Source: Moritella yayanosii (GTDB lineage Bacteria > Pseudomonadota > Gammaproteobacteria > Enterobacterales > Moritellaceae). From it: a DNA stretch of 64,000 nt. The position numbers and the translations under genes were made by a program. The notes below the pieces were generated by a model. The model ran no database searches, had not been told where the DNA came from, and saw nothing but the letters and a program-made list of their open reading frames with translations. This document shows positions 44,614-55,500 of the stretch, one piece after another (within the stretch, counting starts at the first letter, position 1; the number at the start of each line of letters is the position of its first letter). Location of the stretch: assembly GCF_900465055.1 (NCBI RefSeq), contig NZ_LS483250.1, positions 3,224,001 through 3,288,000 on the forward strand, written 5' to 3'.

Positions 44614-45329
44614 TTATGCCACCACCTTCGGGGATCCCTAATGCATTAAATCCAACCACGGCTGCGGTAGAACGTGATGCGGAAAAACGTGAGATCACCC
44701 CAGCGATCACCCCTGATAGTGCATCGGCCTCAACGGGTGATAGCACCGAAGAAAAAGATCTTCTCAGTTATCACCCGAAAAAAAATGACCCGGGTCGTAA
44801 GAAGAAACCCACTCAAAATCCATCGTTGCTTACATCTGATGACGATGAAACTGCAGTCGAAAAAGAAGATCTTGTTGATGATGTTGAGACGATCAACAAT
44901 GGGTTTGAAGGTGTGACATTATCGATTGATATGACGGGTCCCCCTGAAACGATTATTGTTGCAGTGCTGTTGTTACGACAGGCGATCTTAGCTAAACCGG
45001 CCCTCAAGGTTGGCGATCGTCAACAGCTTGCCGAGATAAATCACATTATAAAAACGGCGCTAGCTGATCTATTACGGTTAAAGCAACTTGATGACGTTAA
45101 AGCGCTGGCATCAACATTACCCAGTGCAACCGGTGTATTAAAAGGTAAAGATGTGCATGCTCACGTTGTCGCATTGGATGATCTTTTTGCTGCTTCTTTT
45201 GATGATGACGTGGGCGTAGCAAAGGGGGTTGTATCAGCAAAATTCAAATTGGCCGGCGCCGTTGTTGGTTATTTTTATGGCGAGAATATCGAACCACAAC
45301 CACCTTCTCAGATCGATCACCAAGAATAA
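44604..45329 (+). CDS. Unknown protein with disordered acidic N-terminus
   Basis: Encodes 241 residues (start 44604; ATG 44616 also possible). Residues 1 to about 95 are rich in Pro, Ser, Thr, Asp and Lys and look disordered. A later region (about 105-220) is helical with many Leu and Ala. No signal peptide, membrane segment or known motif was seen. GGGAGA precedes the start. It stands between bioH and the DUF4202 gene. I do not recognise a function. Confidence 0.65.
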   Translation: MVLVMPPPSGIPNALNPTTAAVERDAEKREITPAITPDSASASTGDSTEEKDLLSYHPKKNDPGRKKKPTQNPSLLTSDDDETAVEKEDLVDDVETINNGFEGVTLSIDMTGPPETIIVAVLLLRQAILAKPALKVGDRQQLAEINHIIKTALADLLRLKQLDDVKALASTLPSATGVLKGKDVHAHVVALDDLFAASFDDDVGVAKGVVSAKFKLAGAVVGYFYGENIEPQPPSQIDHQE

Positions 45330-45394
45330 TTATAGATAACTTTCTGTGGGCTTTGCTAGTATGGACTTATAACCATACTAATAACGAGGATGTC

Positions 45395-45979
45395 ATGTCA
45401 GAGCAACGGATAAAGCAAGCAATACAATTAATTGATGAAATAAATCAGGGTGATCCAGTCAGTGAAATTGTAGATGGAATAGCACAGCCAAAAGAATGGT
45501 TATATGGTCTGCGTATGAGTGAATGCTTGGCTGAGTTTATACCTGAAGCATCCACAGCATTGCAGATAGCTGCACGAGCACAACATATTAAACGTTGGAG
45601 TATTCCACGCAGCGAGCATCCACTCGGACGTGAAGGTTATTACAAATGGCGTCAATCATTGGGTCGCCTGCATGCAGAGGAAGCCATGGCGATTGCTGCA
45701 CAAGTAGGTTGTGAACAAGCCGAAATACAAGCAATTGGCCGTATGTTACGCAAAGAAAAAATCAAGCGTGATCCACAAGTACAAGCGCTAGAAGATGTTA
45801 TCTGCTTGGTATTCTTAAAATATTATTTTACCGCGTTTGCAGAAAAACACACACCCGAAAAATTGATTGTGATTGTGCAAAAGACTTGGGCTAAAATGTC
45901 AGAAAAGGGCCATGAAGCGGCATTGAAATTACCGTTTACACCAGAGCAGCAAGCGTTACTGGCTAAAGCGCTCGGTTAA
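45395..45979 (+). CDS. DUF4202 family protein
   Basis: Encodes 194 residues from ATG 45395 (GAGG upstream); the longer frame from 45353 is rejected. Two conserved His/Arg-rich stretches, RAQHIKRWSIPRS and GREGYYKWR, and the later EDVICLVFL are family hallmarks. The His-Asp-like arrangement suggests a helical metal-dependent hydrolase fold (inference). The biochemical function of DUF4202 is not known to me. Confidence 0.82.
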   Translation: MSEQRIKQAIQLIDEINQGDPVSEIVDGIAQPKEWLYGLRMSECLAEFIPEASTALQIAARAQHIKRWSIPRSEHPLGREGYYKWRQSLGRLHAEEAMAIAAQVGCEQAEIQAIGRMLRKEKIKRDPQVQALEDVICLVFLKYYFTAFAEKHTPEKLIVIVQKTWAKMSEKGHEAALKLPFTPEQQALLAKALG

Positions 45980-46006
45980 TATTTTACGCTGGATTTAATA
46001 CTGCAA

Positions 46007-46038
46007 ATTCACTGCCGCTTACTTGAGTTGCAGTGAAT
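46007..46038. repeat. Inverted repeat after the DUF4202 gene
   Basis: Perfect 9-bp arms ATTCACTGC / GCAGTGAAT with a 14-base loop. There is no T tract, so it may be a weak terminator or mRNA end. Confidence 0.35.
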
Positions 46039-46272
46039 AATGCCTCCTATCTGCTAAGCTTCTTCTCTTTCTTATATTACGTTTCTTAATTACGTTAATT
46101 GAACCTGCAAATCCATTGAGAATATCAGCTTAGTGTTAGCTTTAATCCCTATTTTAATCGTGTTCTTATTTATTATTATCTGCTAATTAAATACTTTATA
46201 TCTATAATCTCTCTGGTATATTGAGCTCAGCAATTACATTCGGCTAATTGGATGATTTAGGGAGTAACGTTA

Positions 46273-46872
46273 ATGGAAATGGAAATAATCTCGGCAGCGG
46301 TGATGCTATTTTTGATCATGGATCCACTAGGTAACTTACCTATATTTTTGTCTATTTTAAAACACATTGATAAAAAGCGTCGACGTGCAGTCATGATCCG
46401 TGAGTTGCTAATTGCCCTGTTTGTAATGCTGTTATTCTTATTCTTAGGTGAAAATATCCTAGGTTTCTTAAGTTTAAAACAAGAAGCGGTGAGTATCGCC
46501 GGTGGTATTATTTTATTCTTGATTGCCATTAAGATGATCTTCCCGACCGAAGGTGGATTAACCGGCCTCGCAGCAGGTGAAGAACCCTTCATTGTGCCTA
46601 TGGCGATCCCATTATTAGCGGGACCGTCAATCCTCGCTGCCTTGTTGTTATTAGCCCATCAAGACCCCGATAAAATGTTTGAATGGTCTGCAGCCTTGCT
46701 AATTGCCTGGGGTTTAAGTGCCTTTATTTTGATGTTTTATGAAGGGTTTAACCGTATTCTCGGTGACAAAGGCCTAGCCGCGGTCGAGCGTTTAATGGGT
46801 ATGTTATTAGTGATGATATCAGTACAGATGTTACTGGATGGTATTGCTGATTATCTGGCGACGTTAAGCTGA
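46273..46872 (+). CDS. yhgN: YhgN/MarC family membrane protein
   Basis: Encodes 199 residues with six membrane segments. FLIMDPLGNLPIF, KKRRRAVMIRELL and GEEPFIVPMAIPLLAGPS match E. coli YhgN closely. The family was once thought to be antibiotic-related; its transport substrate is not established. GGGAG lies before ATG 46273. It appears monocistronic. Confidence 0.9.
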   Translation: MEMEIISAAVMLFLIMDPLGNLPIFLSILKHIDKKRRRAVMIRELLIALFVMLLFLFLGENILGFLSLKQEAVSIAGGIILFLIAIKMIFPTEGGLTGLAAGEEPFIVPMAIPLLAGPSILAALLLLAHQDPDKMFEWSAALLIAWGLSAFILMFYEGFNRILGDKGLAAVERLMGMLLVMISVQMLLDGIADYLATLS

Positions 46873-47066
46873 TAAACTGCCATTGTTGTTGGTTTTTTGT
46901 AAGCAAAACTTTGCTTTATTGTTTGCAATACGCTGCCGCAATGGTAAATTAATCTATCTTAATACCTAACTAAGCTTAACAGAAAGTTTAGAATGTATGG
47001 CAAAGCAATATCATTTAGGGATACTGCTTCTGATCATAAGTTCTCACCATATGACAAGGAAAGTGA

Positions 47067-48185
47067 ATGAGCATTACCTCTTTTTACCCACCACAACGTA
47101 CGTTGATGGGCCCAGGTCCTTCAGATGTTTATCCGAACGTATTACAAGCATTAAGCCGCCCGACCATTGGCCACCTTGATCCGACATTTATAAAAATGAT
47201 GGATGAAGTAAAAGAACTGCTGCAATATGCATTTCAAACCAAGAACCCTTGTACTATGGCTGTTTCTGCTCCGGGTTCTGCTGGGATGGAAACTTGCTTT
47301 GTGAATTTAATTGAGCCAGGTGACAAAGTCATTGTCTGTATCAATGGTGTGTTTGGTGGCCGTATGGCTGAAAATGTCACCCGCTCTGGTGGTGTACTGG
47401 TGAAAGTTGAAGATGAATGGGGTCAACCTGTTGATCCGGCAAAATTGGAAGCTGCGTTAAAATCCCATCCGGATGCCAAAATTGTCGCCTTTGTACATGC
47501 GGAAACCTCAACCGGTGTACTTTCGGATGCCAAAACATTATGTGCGTTAGCAAGACAATACGGTTGTTTATCCATTGTTGATGCGGTGACATCACTTGGC
47601 GGTGTTCCTCTGTATGTCGATGATTGGGGTATTGATGCGATTTATTCTGGTACCCAGAAATGTTTGTCGTGTGTGCCGGGGATTTCACCAGTGAGCTTTA
47701 GTCCTGCTGCGGTGGCCAAAATTAACAGCCGGTCTGTTCCTGTGCAAAGCTGGTTCTTAGATCAAACACTGGTGATGAGTTATTGGTCAGGTGAAGGTAA
47801 ACGCAGTTATCATCATACTGCGCCGGTAAATACCTTATATGCATTACACGAATCTCTGGTGCAATTACAAACTGAAGGCCTAGAGAATGCCTGGGCGCGT
47901 CATGCACAACAACATTTAGCACTACGTGCTGGTTTAGAAAAAATGGGCATTGAGTTTATTGTTGATGAGGCGTGTCGTTTACCACAGCTTAATACCGTCG
48001 TTATTCCTGACGGTGTTGATGACGCAGCTGTGCGTAACCACTTATTACAAACCTATAACCTTGAAATTGGAGCCGGTCTGGGGGCATTTTCAGGCAAAGC
48101 ATGGCGTATTGGTTTGATGGGTTATGCGGCACGTGCTGAAAATGTGGCATTGTGTTTACGTGCACTAGAAGAAACGTTGAACTAA
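47067..48185 (+). CDS. Class V aminotransferase (alanine-glyoxylate type)
   Basis: Encodes 372 residues. The early GPGPSDVYP and the PLP lysine in SGTQKCLS (around 197) place it in the alanine-glyoxylate/serine-pyruvate group. GGVFG-like INGVFGGRM and DAVTSLGG bind the cofactor. Substrates cannot be told from sequence. AAGGAAA precedes ATG 47067. It is convergent with the PglL-like gene. Confidence 0.9.
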   Translation: MSITSFYPPQRTLMGPGPSDVYPNVLQALSRPTIGHLDPTFIKMMDEVKELLQYAFQTKNPCTMAVSAPGSAGMETCFVNLIEPGDKVIVCINGVFGGRMAENVTRSGGVLVKVEDEWGQPVDPAKLEAALKSHPDAKIVAFVHAETSTGVLSDAKTLCALARQYGCLSIVDAVTSLGGVPLYVDDWGIDAIYSGTQKCLSCVPGISPVSFSPAAVAKINSRSVPVQSWFLDQTLVMSYWSGEGKRSYHHTAPVNTLYALHESLVQLQTEGLENAWARHAQQHLALRAGLEKMGIEFIVDEACRLPQLNTVVIPDGVDDAAVRNHLLQTYNLEIGAGLGAFSGKAWRIGLMGYAARAENVALCLRALEETLN

Positions 48186-48273
48186 AGAATAAATTTGGCA
48201 CTAAAATACGCTCTAGATTAACGTAGGTTAAATTAGCGTGGTGTGGTTCCGTTAATCCAGCGTATGAATATGC

Positions 48274-48312
48274 AAAAAGCCACACCTCATGGATCCTGAC
48301 GTGTGGCCTTTT
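48274..48312. terminator. Hairpin between the aminotransferase and pglL-like genes
   Basis: Arms AAAAGCCACAC and GTGTGGCCTTTT, one bulged base, with A and T runs at the two ends. It could serve both convergent genes. Confidence 0.7.
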
Positions 48313-48348
48313 GGGTTTTAGTCTGTAGTAATAAACGCCGGTTATTAT

Positions 48349-50058
48349 CTACTGAGATTGAGTGGTATCCGCCTGACTAGCGGCAAATCGTTGCACCAAT
48401 CGATTGCGTGGGTAGAGATGTACTGTCTGTTGCATTAATACCTTCGCCGCTTGGTTTTTCCCAAGCTTGGTTAATACGCGCACCCAATTAATATAAACAT
48501 TCGCTCTGGGTGTTCTCTGACTTATCTCTGAGGCCCAATTTAAATAGTTATTCAGCTCTTCGATGTCATTGTTGTACATGGCGATTTGCAAGCGATACAT
48601 CATGGCATTGAACTCTAATCGGGTGATCCAAGCCACCGGATTAACGATTTTTGTTAGCGGGGTTATATCACTGCGATCACTGCGCTCATATTGCGTGAGC
48701 AGTTTATTGGTATGCAATGTGGTTAACATGAATAAGCCAGTAACCAGGGGGATCAATAAAGCTAAAGTACGTAATAAAAAGGTGTAATTGAACGCGATGC
48801 TCTGCGTATTGCCATAACGACTGCCGATATACCAAACCAAGGTTAAGAATACGAGCCAGTGCACGATTGCATGGTAAAATGGGTATTCGGTTTGGCTATG
48901 TAACACTAACGGAAATACCAGCCCTAACAATGCCAATGCTTGCCATACTGGTTGTTTGAGGATAATGTGCAGGAAGCCGACAACCAATAAAGCGATGCCG
49001 GATAACGCTATCAAGCCACCTTCAATGCCCCAATACAATAATTCATTATGGGGGTGATCAAGATTCTCTGGTGATCCTGGTAAGGCCAATCCTTGGCTTA
49101 GCGCGTCACTGTATGAGTTAAGATAAGCCACTTCAAAACTACCATAACCCCAACCTAGTATTGGTTTGTCTAACCACATAGCCAAACCATGTAGATAGAT
49201 AGGAACACGTGCGCCTGGATCGGTGAGAGCTGCAGCTGAACGCGCGACTTTTTCGGCAGTTTCTAATGAATAAGCACCAATGCCAACCGCGATGACACAG
49301 CAAACTAGCCAAAGAAATAAGCTTTTTGATTGTTCTGTATCACGTAATTGTTGCCACGCCCAAGGTAATAGCAGCAATGGTGCGATCAATAATGACAAAT
49401 AACCAGTGCGAGACTGCAATAACACCACAGGAATAACGGCCATGAAGGTGGTGACATAACAAAATAGACGTTTTTTTTGTTCATCCAATTTCGTTTGTGT
49501 CAGCAGGTATAAGGCGAGAGCAATCCCGGTTGTTAAAAATGAAGCGGAAACATTGGGTTGTTGAAAAATACCATAAGGGCGATTGGCAATCTTCTGATAA
49601 CCAACGGTATTATTGACTGGTAATAAGTAATATTGCACCAGACTAAATAACGCCTCGACAAATACCGCCGCTAATATTAGATACAATAACAGCAGCCGTT
49701 GTTGTTGATTAAGCTGCAATTGTTGTAAGGCAATAAAAAACAATAACCCCCCGATTAAACCGAATAATCGGGTATAGCTGAGACCTGCAACTATTGGGTC
49801 GGCATATAATACCGGAATGAGCATCACTAGCGTGGCGGCGATAAACATTAAGCTCAGTGGGGAGTAAACCAACTTCCCTTGCACTGTTGCTTGCCACAGG
49901 CCAATGCCGATTAAGGTTGAAATAAACATCCAACCTATGGCATTAAAAGGCAGGTGCAGACCTGAACCGCCACCATTATGCTGAAAATAGTGCATCCCGA
50001 TCAGCATATAGACGGCGAACGTAATGAAAAATCCTTTTTTCAATGGTGTTAAGTTCAT
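48349..50058 (-). CDS. PglL / O-antigen ligase family membrane glycosyltransferase
   Basis: Encodes 569 residues with about a dozen membrane segments and a C-terminal soluble tail (about 470-569) with TPR-like helices. The Wzy_C periplasmic loop has GWGYGSFE and NLDHPHNELLY, where the His is functionally important in PglL/WaaL proteins. PglL enzymes move lipid-linked glycans onto pilins and other proteins. It starts 2 bases after the uvrA stop, so the two are co-transcribed. A ligase acting on LPS instead remains possible. Confidence 0.8.
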   Translation of the reverse strand: MNLTPLKKGFFITFAVYMLIGMHYFQHNGGGSGLHLPFNAIGWMFISTLIGIGLWQATVQGKLVYSPLSLMFIAATLVMLIPVLYADPIVAGLSYTRLFGLIGGLLFFIALQQLQLNQQQRLLLLYLILAAVFVEALFSLVQYYLLPVNNTVGYQKIANRPYGIFQQPNVSASFLTTGIALALYLLTQTKLDEQKKRLFCYVTTFMAVIPVVLLQSRTGYLSLLIAPLLLLPWAWQQLRDTEQSKSLFLWLVCCVIAVGIGAYSLETAEKVARSAAALTDPGARVPIYLHGLAMWLDKPILGWGYGSFEVAYLNSYSDALSQGLALPGSPENLDHPHNELLYWGIEGGLIALSGIALLVVGFLHIILKQPVWQALALLGLVFPLVLHSQTEYPFYHAIVHWLVFLTLVWYIGSRYGNTQSIAFNYTFLLRTLALLIPLVTGLFMLTTLHTNKLLTQYERSDRSDITPLTKIVNPVAWITRLEFNAMMYRLQIAMYNNDIEELNNYLNWASEISQRTPRANVYINWVRVLTKLGKNQAAKVLMQQTVHLYPRNRLVQRFAASQADTTQSQ

Positions 50059-50059
50059 A

Positions 50060-52936
50060 CTATGACTCTTGGTTAATAATATTCAGTTGGTTGATGGTAC
50101 TAAGCTGTTTCGCGCGTGCTAGCATAGGTTTTAAGAAACGTGCGGTATGGCTATCAGGGTGCTCCGATACCGTTTCCGGTGTCCCTACAACCAGAATTTC
50201 ACCGCCGCCGCTGCCACCTTCAGGGCCGAGATCAATAACCCAATCTGCCGTTTTCACTACATCAAGATTATGTTCAATAATGACGATGGTATTGCCGTGA
50301 TCACGTAAGCGATGTAATACTTTCATGAGTAACTTAATATCATGAAAGTGCAGCCCTGTGGTGGGCTCGTCTAAGATATACAAGGTTTGGCCGGTATCGC
50401 GTTTAGATAACTCTTTCGCCAGTTTCACCCGTTGTGCTTCACCACCGGATAACGTCGTCGCGGATTGGCCAAGGCGTATGTAAGACAGCCCTACATCCAC
50501 TAAGGTTTGTAACTTACGGGCGATAGGGGGGATCGGTGCAAAGAAGGCATTGGCTTCTTCGACGGTCATATCCAATACTTCGTGAATATTTTTGCCTTTG
50601 TAGCGGACTTCCAATGTTTCACGGTTATAACGTTGGCTCTTACAGTTGTCACAAGGAACGTACACATCCGGTAAGAAGTGCATCTCAACTTTGATTAGGC
50701 CATCACCTTGGCAAGCTTCACAGCGGCCGCCCTTAACGTTGAAGCTAAAGCGTCCTGGTTTATAACCACGTGAACGCGCTTCGTGGGTGCCTGCAAATAT
50801 CTCGCGGATAGCCGTGAAAATACCGGTATAGGTTGCTGGGTTAGAGCGTGGAGTACGTCCGATTGGACTTTGATCAATATCGACGACTTTATCAAGCTGA
50901 TCTAAGCCTTCAATCGAGGTATAAGGTAACGGGGTTGTCACTGTTGCGCCATTTAATTCGATATGGGCGATCTTAAAGAAGGTATCATTAATGAGAGTCG
51001 ATTTACCTGAACCTGATACACCGGTGACACACGTCATCACGCCAATCGGCACGGACAAATCAACATTTTTAAGGTTGTTACCGCTGGCACCTTTGAGATG
51101 TACCCATTTGCCGGTTAATGGGGTGCGTTGCGCTGGCACCGCAATGCACTTACGGCCACTGAGGTAATCTGCGGTCAGTGAATGTTTACTTTTTAAGATA
51201 TCATCAATACTGCCTCTGGCAACGATCTCACCACCGTGTACACCAGCGCCTGGACCAATATCCAAGATATAGTCGGCAGCGCGGATCGCATCTTCATCGT
51301 GTTCAACCACTATCACGGTATTACCAAGATCACGTAGATGGATCAGGGTTTGCAATAAGCGTGCGTTATCCCGTTGATGTAACCCGATCGAGGGCTCATC
51401 GAGTACATACATCACGCCAACTAAGCCTGCACCAATTTGGCTGGCAAGACGAATGCGCTGCGCTTCACCACCAGATAATGTTTCGGCGCTGCGTTCTAAG
51501 CTTAAATAATTCAGGCCAACATTGACTAAGAAACCCAGACGATCACCAATTTCTTTCAGGATCTTTTCGGCTATCAGGCCTTTTTGACCCGATAGCGTCA
51601 TTTTGGAAAAGAATTCGTATGCTTCACCAATCGCCATACGTGATACTTCTGGCAATGTTGTTTCTTGAATATAAACATGGCGAGCTTCTTGGCGCAGTCG
51701 AGAGCCTGAGCAGGTTTCGCAAGATTTGGTGGTTAAGTATTTACCGAGCTCTTCGCGGACCGCATTGGATTCTGTTTCTTTGTAGCGGCGCTGCATGTTG
51801 GGAATAATACCTTCAAAAGCGTGGCGGCGAATGACAATATCACCGCGATCATTGACATAGTTAAATTCAATCTCTTGTTCGCCACTGCCTTGTAGGATGT
51901 AATCTTGTACTTCAGGGGTTAAGGAATTAAACGGTTTGGTGACATCAAACTTATAGTGCTTAGCCAGTGAGCTGAGCATTTGGAAGTAATAAAAATTACG
52001 TTTATCCCAACCGCGGATGGCCCCCCCTGAGAGACTAAGATCCGCATTAATGATGACACGTTCGAGGTCAAAGTATTGTTGGACACCAAGACCGTCACAG
52101 GTATGGCAGGCGCCAGCTGGATTGTTGAATGAGAAGACCCTTGGTTCAAGCTCGGTCATGCTGTAACCACAATGGGGGCAAGCAAAGTTAGCCGAAAACA
52201 CGATCGGCTCTGCCTCGCTATCATCCATATCGGTAATATAAGCGGTGCCGCCAGACATATTGAGTGCGGTTTCAAACGATTCCGCCAGACGCAGTTGCAG
52301 ATCATCACGCACTTTAAAGCGATCGATGACAACCTCAATGGTGTGTTTTTTATGTAGGTCTAAGGTTGGTGGATCGGACAGATCACAGATTTCACCGTCA
52401 ATACGCGCGCGGATATAACCTTGGCCGGCTAAACTGGCCAGGGTTTTAACATGCTCACCCTTACGCTCTTTCACGATCGGCGCGAGTAATATCAGTTTAC
52501 GGCCTGTCTCTAATTCCAACACATGGTCCACCATTTGGGTAATGGTTTGTGCCGCTAAAGGGGCATTATGGGTTGGACAGCGTGGTTCACCAACACGGGC
52601 AAATAATAAGCGCAAGTAATCATAGATCTCGGTAATAGTGCCGACCGTTGATCGTGGGTTATGGGATGTGGATTTTTGCTCGATGGAGATCGCCGGTGAC
52701 AGACCTTCAATATGGTCGACATCAGGCTTCTCCATCAAGGATAAGAACTGTCTGGCGTAGGCAGAAAGCGATTCTACATAACGGCGTTGACCTTCTGCAT
52801 AAAGCGTATCAAATGCTAATGACGATTTTCCAGAACCCGATAACCCAGTGATCACAATCAGCTTATTTCGAGGTAGTTCAACATTGATATCTTTAAGGTT
52901 ATGGGTGCGTGCGCCCCGAACAATGATTTGATCCAT
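50060..52936 (-). CDS. uvrA: Excinuclease ABC subunit A
   Basis: Encodes 958 residues, about 18 longer than E. coli UvrA because of an extra C-terminal tail (after FLKPML). Two Walker A motifs (GLSGSGKSS near residue 31, GVSGSGKST near 645), two ABC signatures (LSGGEAQR) and the zinc cysteines (CxxC in CPHCG, CETC, CEAC, CDNC) are visible. It recognises bulky DNA lesions with UvrB. SOS-box-like sequence upstream was not evident. Confidence 0.97.
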   Translation of the reverse strand: MDQIIVRGARTHNLKDINVELPRNKLIVITGLSGSGKSSLAFDTLYAEGQRRYVESLSAYARQFLSLMEKPDVDHIEGLSPAISIEQKSTSHNPRSTVGTITEIYDYLRLLFARVGEPRCPTHNAPLAAQTITQMVDHVLELETGRKLILLAPIVKERKGEHVKTLASLAGQGYIRARIDGEICDLSDPPTLDLHKKHTIEVVIDRFKVRDDLQLRLAESFETALNMSGGTAYITDMDDSEAEPIVFSANFACPHCGYSMTELEPRVFSFNNPAGACHTCDGLGVQQYFDLERVIINADLSLSGGAIRGWDKRNFYYFQMLSSLAKHYKFDVTKPFNSLTPEVQDYILQGSGEQEIEFNYVNDRGDIVIRRHAFEGIIPNMQRRYKETESNAVREELGKYLTTKSCETCSGSRLRQEARHVYIQETTLPEVSRMAIGEAYEFFSKMTLSGQKGLIAEKILKEIGDRLGFLVNVGLNYLSLERSAETLSGGEAQRIRLASQIGAGLVGVMYVLDEPSIGLHQRDNARLLQTLIHLRDLGNTVIVVEHDEDAIRAADYILDIGPGAGVHGGEIVARGSIDDILKSKHSLTADYLSGRKCIAVPAQRTPLTGKWVHLKGASGNNLKNVDLSVPIGVMTCVTGVSGSGKSTLINDTFFKIAHIELNGATVTTPLPYTSIEGLDQLDKVVDIDQSPIGRTPRSNPATYTGIFTAIREIFAGTHEARSRGYKPGRFSFNVKGGRCEACQGDGLIKVEMHFLPDVYVPCDNCKSQRYNRETLEVRYKGKNIHEVLDMTVEEANAFFAPIPPIARKLQTLVDVGLSYIRLGQSATTLSGGEAQRVKLAKELSKRDTGQTLYILDEPTTGLHFHDIKLLMKVLHRLRDHGNTIVIIEHNLDVVKTADWVIDLGPEGGSGGGEILVVGTPETVSEHPDSHTARFLKPMLARAKQLSTINQLNIINQES

Positions 52937-53060
52937 ACATAACTCACACTACATAAAATAATCAATCAGTATCGCATATTAGGGCTTGCTAGGCATCACT
53001 TTAGAAGAAACTCTGTTCAATATTCAGAATGCCGTCTGGTGACACAGAATGAGCTAATTT

Positions 53061-53699
53061 TTAGATCAGATTTTCTTTTGCCCAAGATACCGCTTGCAGG
53101 CGATTTTTGACTTTGATCTTTTTAAATACATTATATAAATGTGACTTGATCGTATGCTCACTGACATATAATGCGTCGGCAATTTCTAAATTTGATGATC
53201 CCGTCATTAGCTGGCGTAAGATCTCTTGTTCACGTGTCGTTAGCTCAGGTTTTCGGTCTAAATCAACGGCTTTAGTTGAACGATAAATAGAGATCAAGGA
53301 GCTTAGAGTGCGTCTTGGCATCCAGAATTCACCTTCAGTGATCTTTTGTATGCCTTTGCACACCACATCGAGTTCATCACGCTTATTAAACACGCCGAAT
53401 ATCGATGGCCAAGTGGAAATGTTTTCCATCGTGGTATCATCACTTAAATTAATCAATGCTAACCGAAACATACCGTGATATTGCTTCAATTTGTTTTTCA
53501 GTTGTTCTTGCGAAGTGGCACTGAGATTATCGGTATCAACGAGTAATAATAAGTTGTCATCAATTGAGATCCGTTCAACCTCGGCTACGTCACGCAGCTG
53601 TTGCACGGGTATATCGAGTTTAGCTCTTAAGCAAGAGACTAACGTGGCAACTTGCAGACTAGGCTGAGACAGCAGTACTACATTTGGGTAATCCGACAT
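53061..53699 (-). CDS. LuxR-type transcriptional regulator, QstR-like
   Basis: Encodes 212 residues from ATG 53697-53699 (AAAGGA upstream); a longer frame to 53834 is rejected. The N-terminal half resembles a receiver-like fold without the phospho-Asp signature. The C-terminal LuxR helix-turn-helix (about 145-205) has LTTREQEILRQL and VSEHTIKSHLYNVFKK. The position next to uvrA, and before ssb and the msh genes, and the length match QstR, the Vibrio regulator linking quorum sensing and TfoX to competence and type VI secretion. That identity is an inference from synteny. Confidence 0.7.
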   Translation of the reverse strand: MSDYPNVVLLSQPSLQVATLVSCLRAKLDIPVQQLRDVAEVERISIDDNLLLLVDTDNLSATSQEQLKNKLKQYHGMFRLALINLSDDTTMENISTWPSIFGVFNKRDELDVVCKGIQKITEGEFWMPRRTLSSLISIYRSTKAVDLDRKPELTTREQEILRQLMTGSSNLEIADALYVSEHTIKSHLYNVFKKIKVKNRLQAVSWAKENLI

Positions 53700-54125
53700 A
53701 TGATTAAATCCTTTAGTTTGTGTGGTGATATCCATATCTATGCTTAATTGCATTATAAAGCGATTAAACTTAGCTAATGACTTAATTAAGGTGTTAAATG
53801 TAGTTAACATATCGGGGTGGCATAAATGAGTCAAGTTGGCATTGAGTTTTATCTCGACTCATACTTTTATCTTTTAGTTATATTGATGGTTTAATAGGCT
53901 GTAAAACTTTTGTTTTCATTGTGTTAGCCAATTATATTGGCGTTTTATTTCGTTAGATAGTATTAACTTGGTGTTTTACGGTGTTTTTTGTTTTTTGTTT
54001 TTTGTTTTTTGTTAATGCTAAAGCATGGCTAGCATCATTGTGGTTGTTTTAAATAAAATTTTATTGTCAGCTGGAATGACGTGTTAACATGGCGCTGTAA
54101 ATATTAAGGGGTTGATGGGTTAATT
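53700..54125. other. Gene-poor region upstream of the regulator and the transporter
   Basis: 426 AT-rich bases between divergent genes. It holds the four-copy GTTTTTT repeat listed separately and otherwise no coding or RNA signal that I trust. Confidence 0.4.
53983..54010. repeat. Tandem 7-base repeat (GTTTTTT)x4
   Basis: Four exact copies of GTTTTTT lie about 115 bases before the transporter gene. Such heptamer runs can slip during replication. Confidence 0.85.
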
Positions 54126-55499
54126 ATGGATAATGTGGCTTTATCTAAATTAGAGCAAAAAGCAGCAGTGTCGTTAGCATTGGTCTTTGGCTTAAGAATG
54201 CTTGGTTTATTTATGATCATGCCGGTTTTTGCTATTTATGGACGCGATTTAATTGGTTATTCACCACTTTGGGTCGGTATCGTCATTGGTGCTTATGGGT
54301 TAACCCAAGCGATATTGCAAATACCAATGGGACAATTATCTGACCGTATCGGTCGTAAGCCGGTTATTATTGCTGGTTTAGGTTTGTTTTGTTTAGGCAG
54401 TATTGTTGCAGGTATGGCTGATTCCGTTTACGGTGTGGCGTTTGGACGCATAATCCAAGGTACGGGGGCTGTTGCCAGTGCCATTCTTGCGTTAGCGGCT
54501 GATATAACCCGTGAGCAACAACGACCGAAAGTGATGGCTGTCATCGGTATGTGTATCGGACTGTCCTTTGCTTTTGCGCTGGTGGCTGGACCGGTTTTAG
54601 CACAGTGGATCGGCCTTAAAGGTATTTTCTTTGTCACCGCAGCATTGGCTATTGTGGGTATGTTGGTGGTGCATTATATTGTACCAAACCCGACAACCAA
54701 AGCACCTGCTGGTGATGCGAGTACCAATAGCAACAAGTTAAGATCCATGTTGCGTGATCCGCAATTATTGCGTCTCGATGTTGGTATTTTTTTATTACAC
54801 TTAACTCTGACGGCGGTATTTGTATCACTGCCATTTGAATTAGAAGCGGCAGGACTGGTTGGTGAGCACCATTGGTGGGTATATTTCCCGGCATTACTGC
54901 TATCATTCGTACTGATGGTACCTATGTTGATTATTGCGGCGAAAAAGAAAATGAATAAACAATTTTTCTTATTCGCGATTGCATTAATGGGCCTTGCGCT
55001 GTGTGTAATGGGTTTTGCAAGTGGTAGTGTATGGTTGTTTGCACTTGCTATCGTTTTGTATTTTACCGCCTTTAACTTTTTAGAAGCCTCGTTACCAGCG
55101 ATGATCTCGATGTCGGCACCTGCGGGTGCAAAGGGCTCGGCAATGGGCATCTATTCAACATCACAATTTGCGGGTGCATTTTGTGGTGGTATTATCGCCG
55201 GTAGCTTATATTCTCAACTGGGTTCACAAGGTTTATTCTTTATCATTGCTGCTGTAATGATAGTGTGGTTTGGTATTTCTTTGGGTTTAGAAAATGTCGG
55301 TCAAGTGAAGGCGCATACCATCGCAGTGACGATCGCAAATCAAAGAGAAGCTGAATTAATCGCCGAAAAGCTAATATCGCTTTCCGGTATTAATGAAGCT
55401 GTAGTAGTATTAGAAGAGCAGGTTGCTTATTTAAAAGCGACTAAAGATTTTGAAATAGACCAGGCTTTGAACCTGGTTCGTGAACAGCACAGGAGCTAG
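54126..55499 (+). CDS. MFS transporter with YajR-type C-terminal domain
   Basis: Encodes 457 residues with 12 membrane segments. MFS motif A is [13 protein letters not shown] in the loop after segment 2. The last 65 residues form a small ferredoxin-like domain like the YAM domain of E. coli YajR ([21 protein letters not shown]). The substrate is unknown. ssb begins one base after the stop, so the two are probably co-transcribed, an unusual link for ssb. Confidence 0.85.
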   Translation: MDNVALSKLEQKAAVSLALVFGLRMLGLFMIMPVFAIYGRDLIGYSPLWVGIVIGAYGLTQAILQIPMGQLSDRIGRKPVIIAGLGLFCLGSIVAGMADSVYGVAFGRIIQGTGAVASAILALAADITREQQRPKVMAVIGMCIGLSFAFALVAGPVLAQWIGLKGIFFVTAALAIVGMLVVHYIVPNPTTKAPAGDASTNSNKLRSMLRDPQLLRLDVGIFLLHLTLTAVFVSLPFELEAAGLVGEHHWWVYFPALLLSFVLMVPMLIIAAKKKMNKQFFLFAIALMGLALCVMGFASGSVWLFALAIVLYFTAFNFLEASLPAMISMSAPAGAKGSAMGIYSTSQFAGAFCGGIIAGSLYSQLGSQGLFFIIAAVMIVWFGISLGLENVGQVKAHTIAVTIANQREAELIAEKLISLSGINEAVVVLEEQVAYLKATKDFEIDQALNLVREQHRS

Positions 55500-55500
55500 C

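Noticed and set aside
53700-53834. N-terminal extension of the QstR-like frame
   Set aside because: A good ribosome site precedes the inner ATG at 53699, which gives the expected family length.
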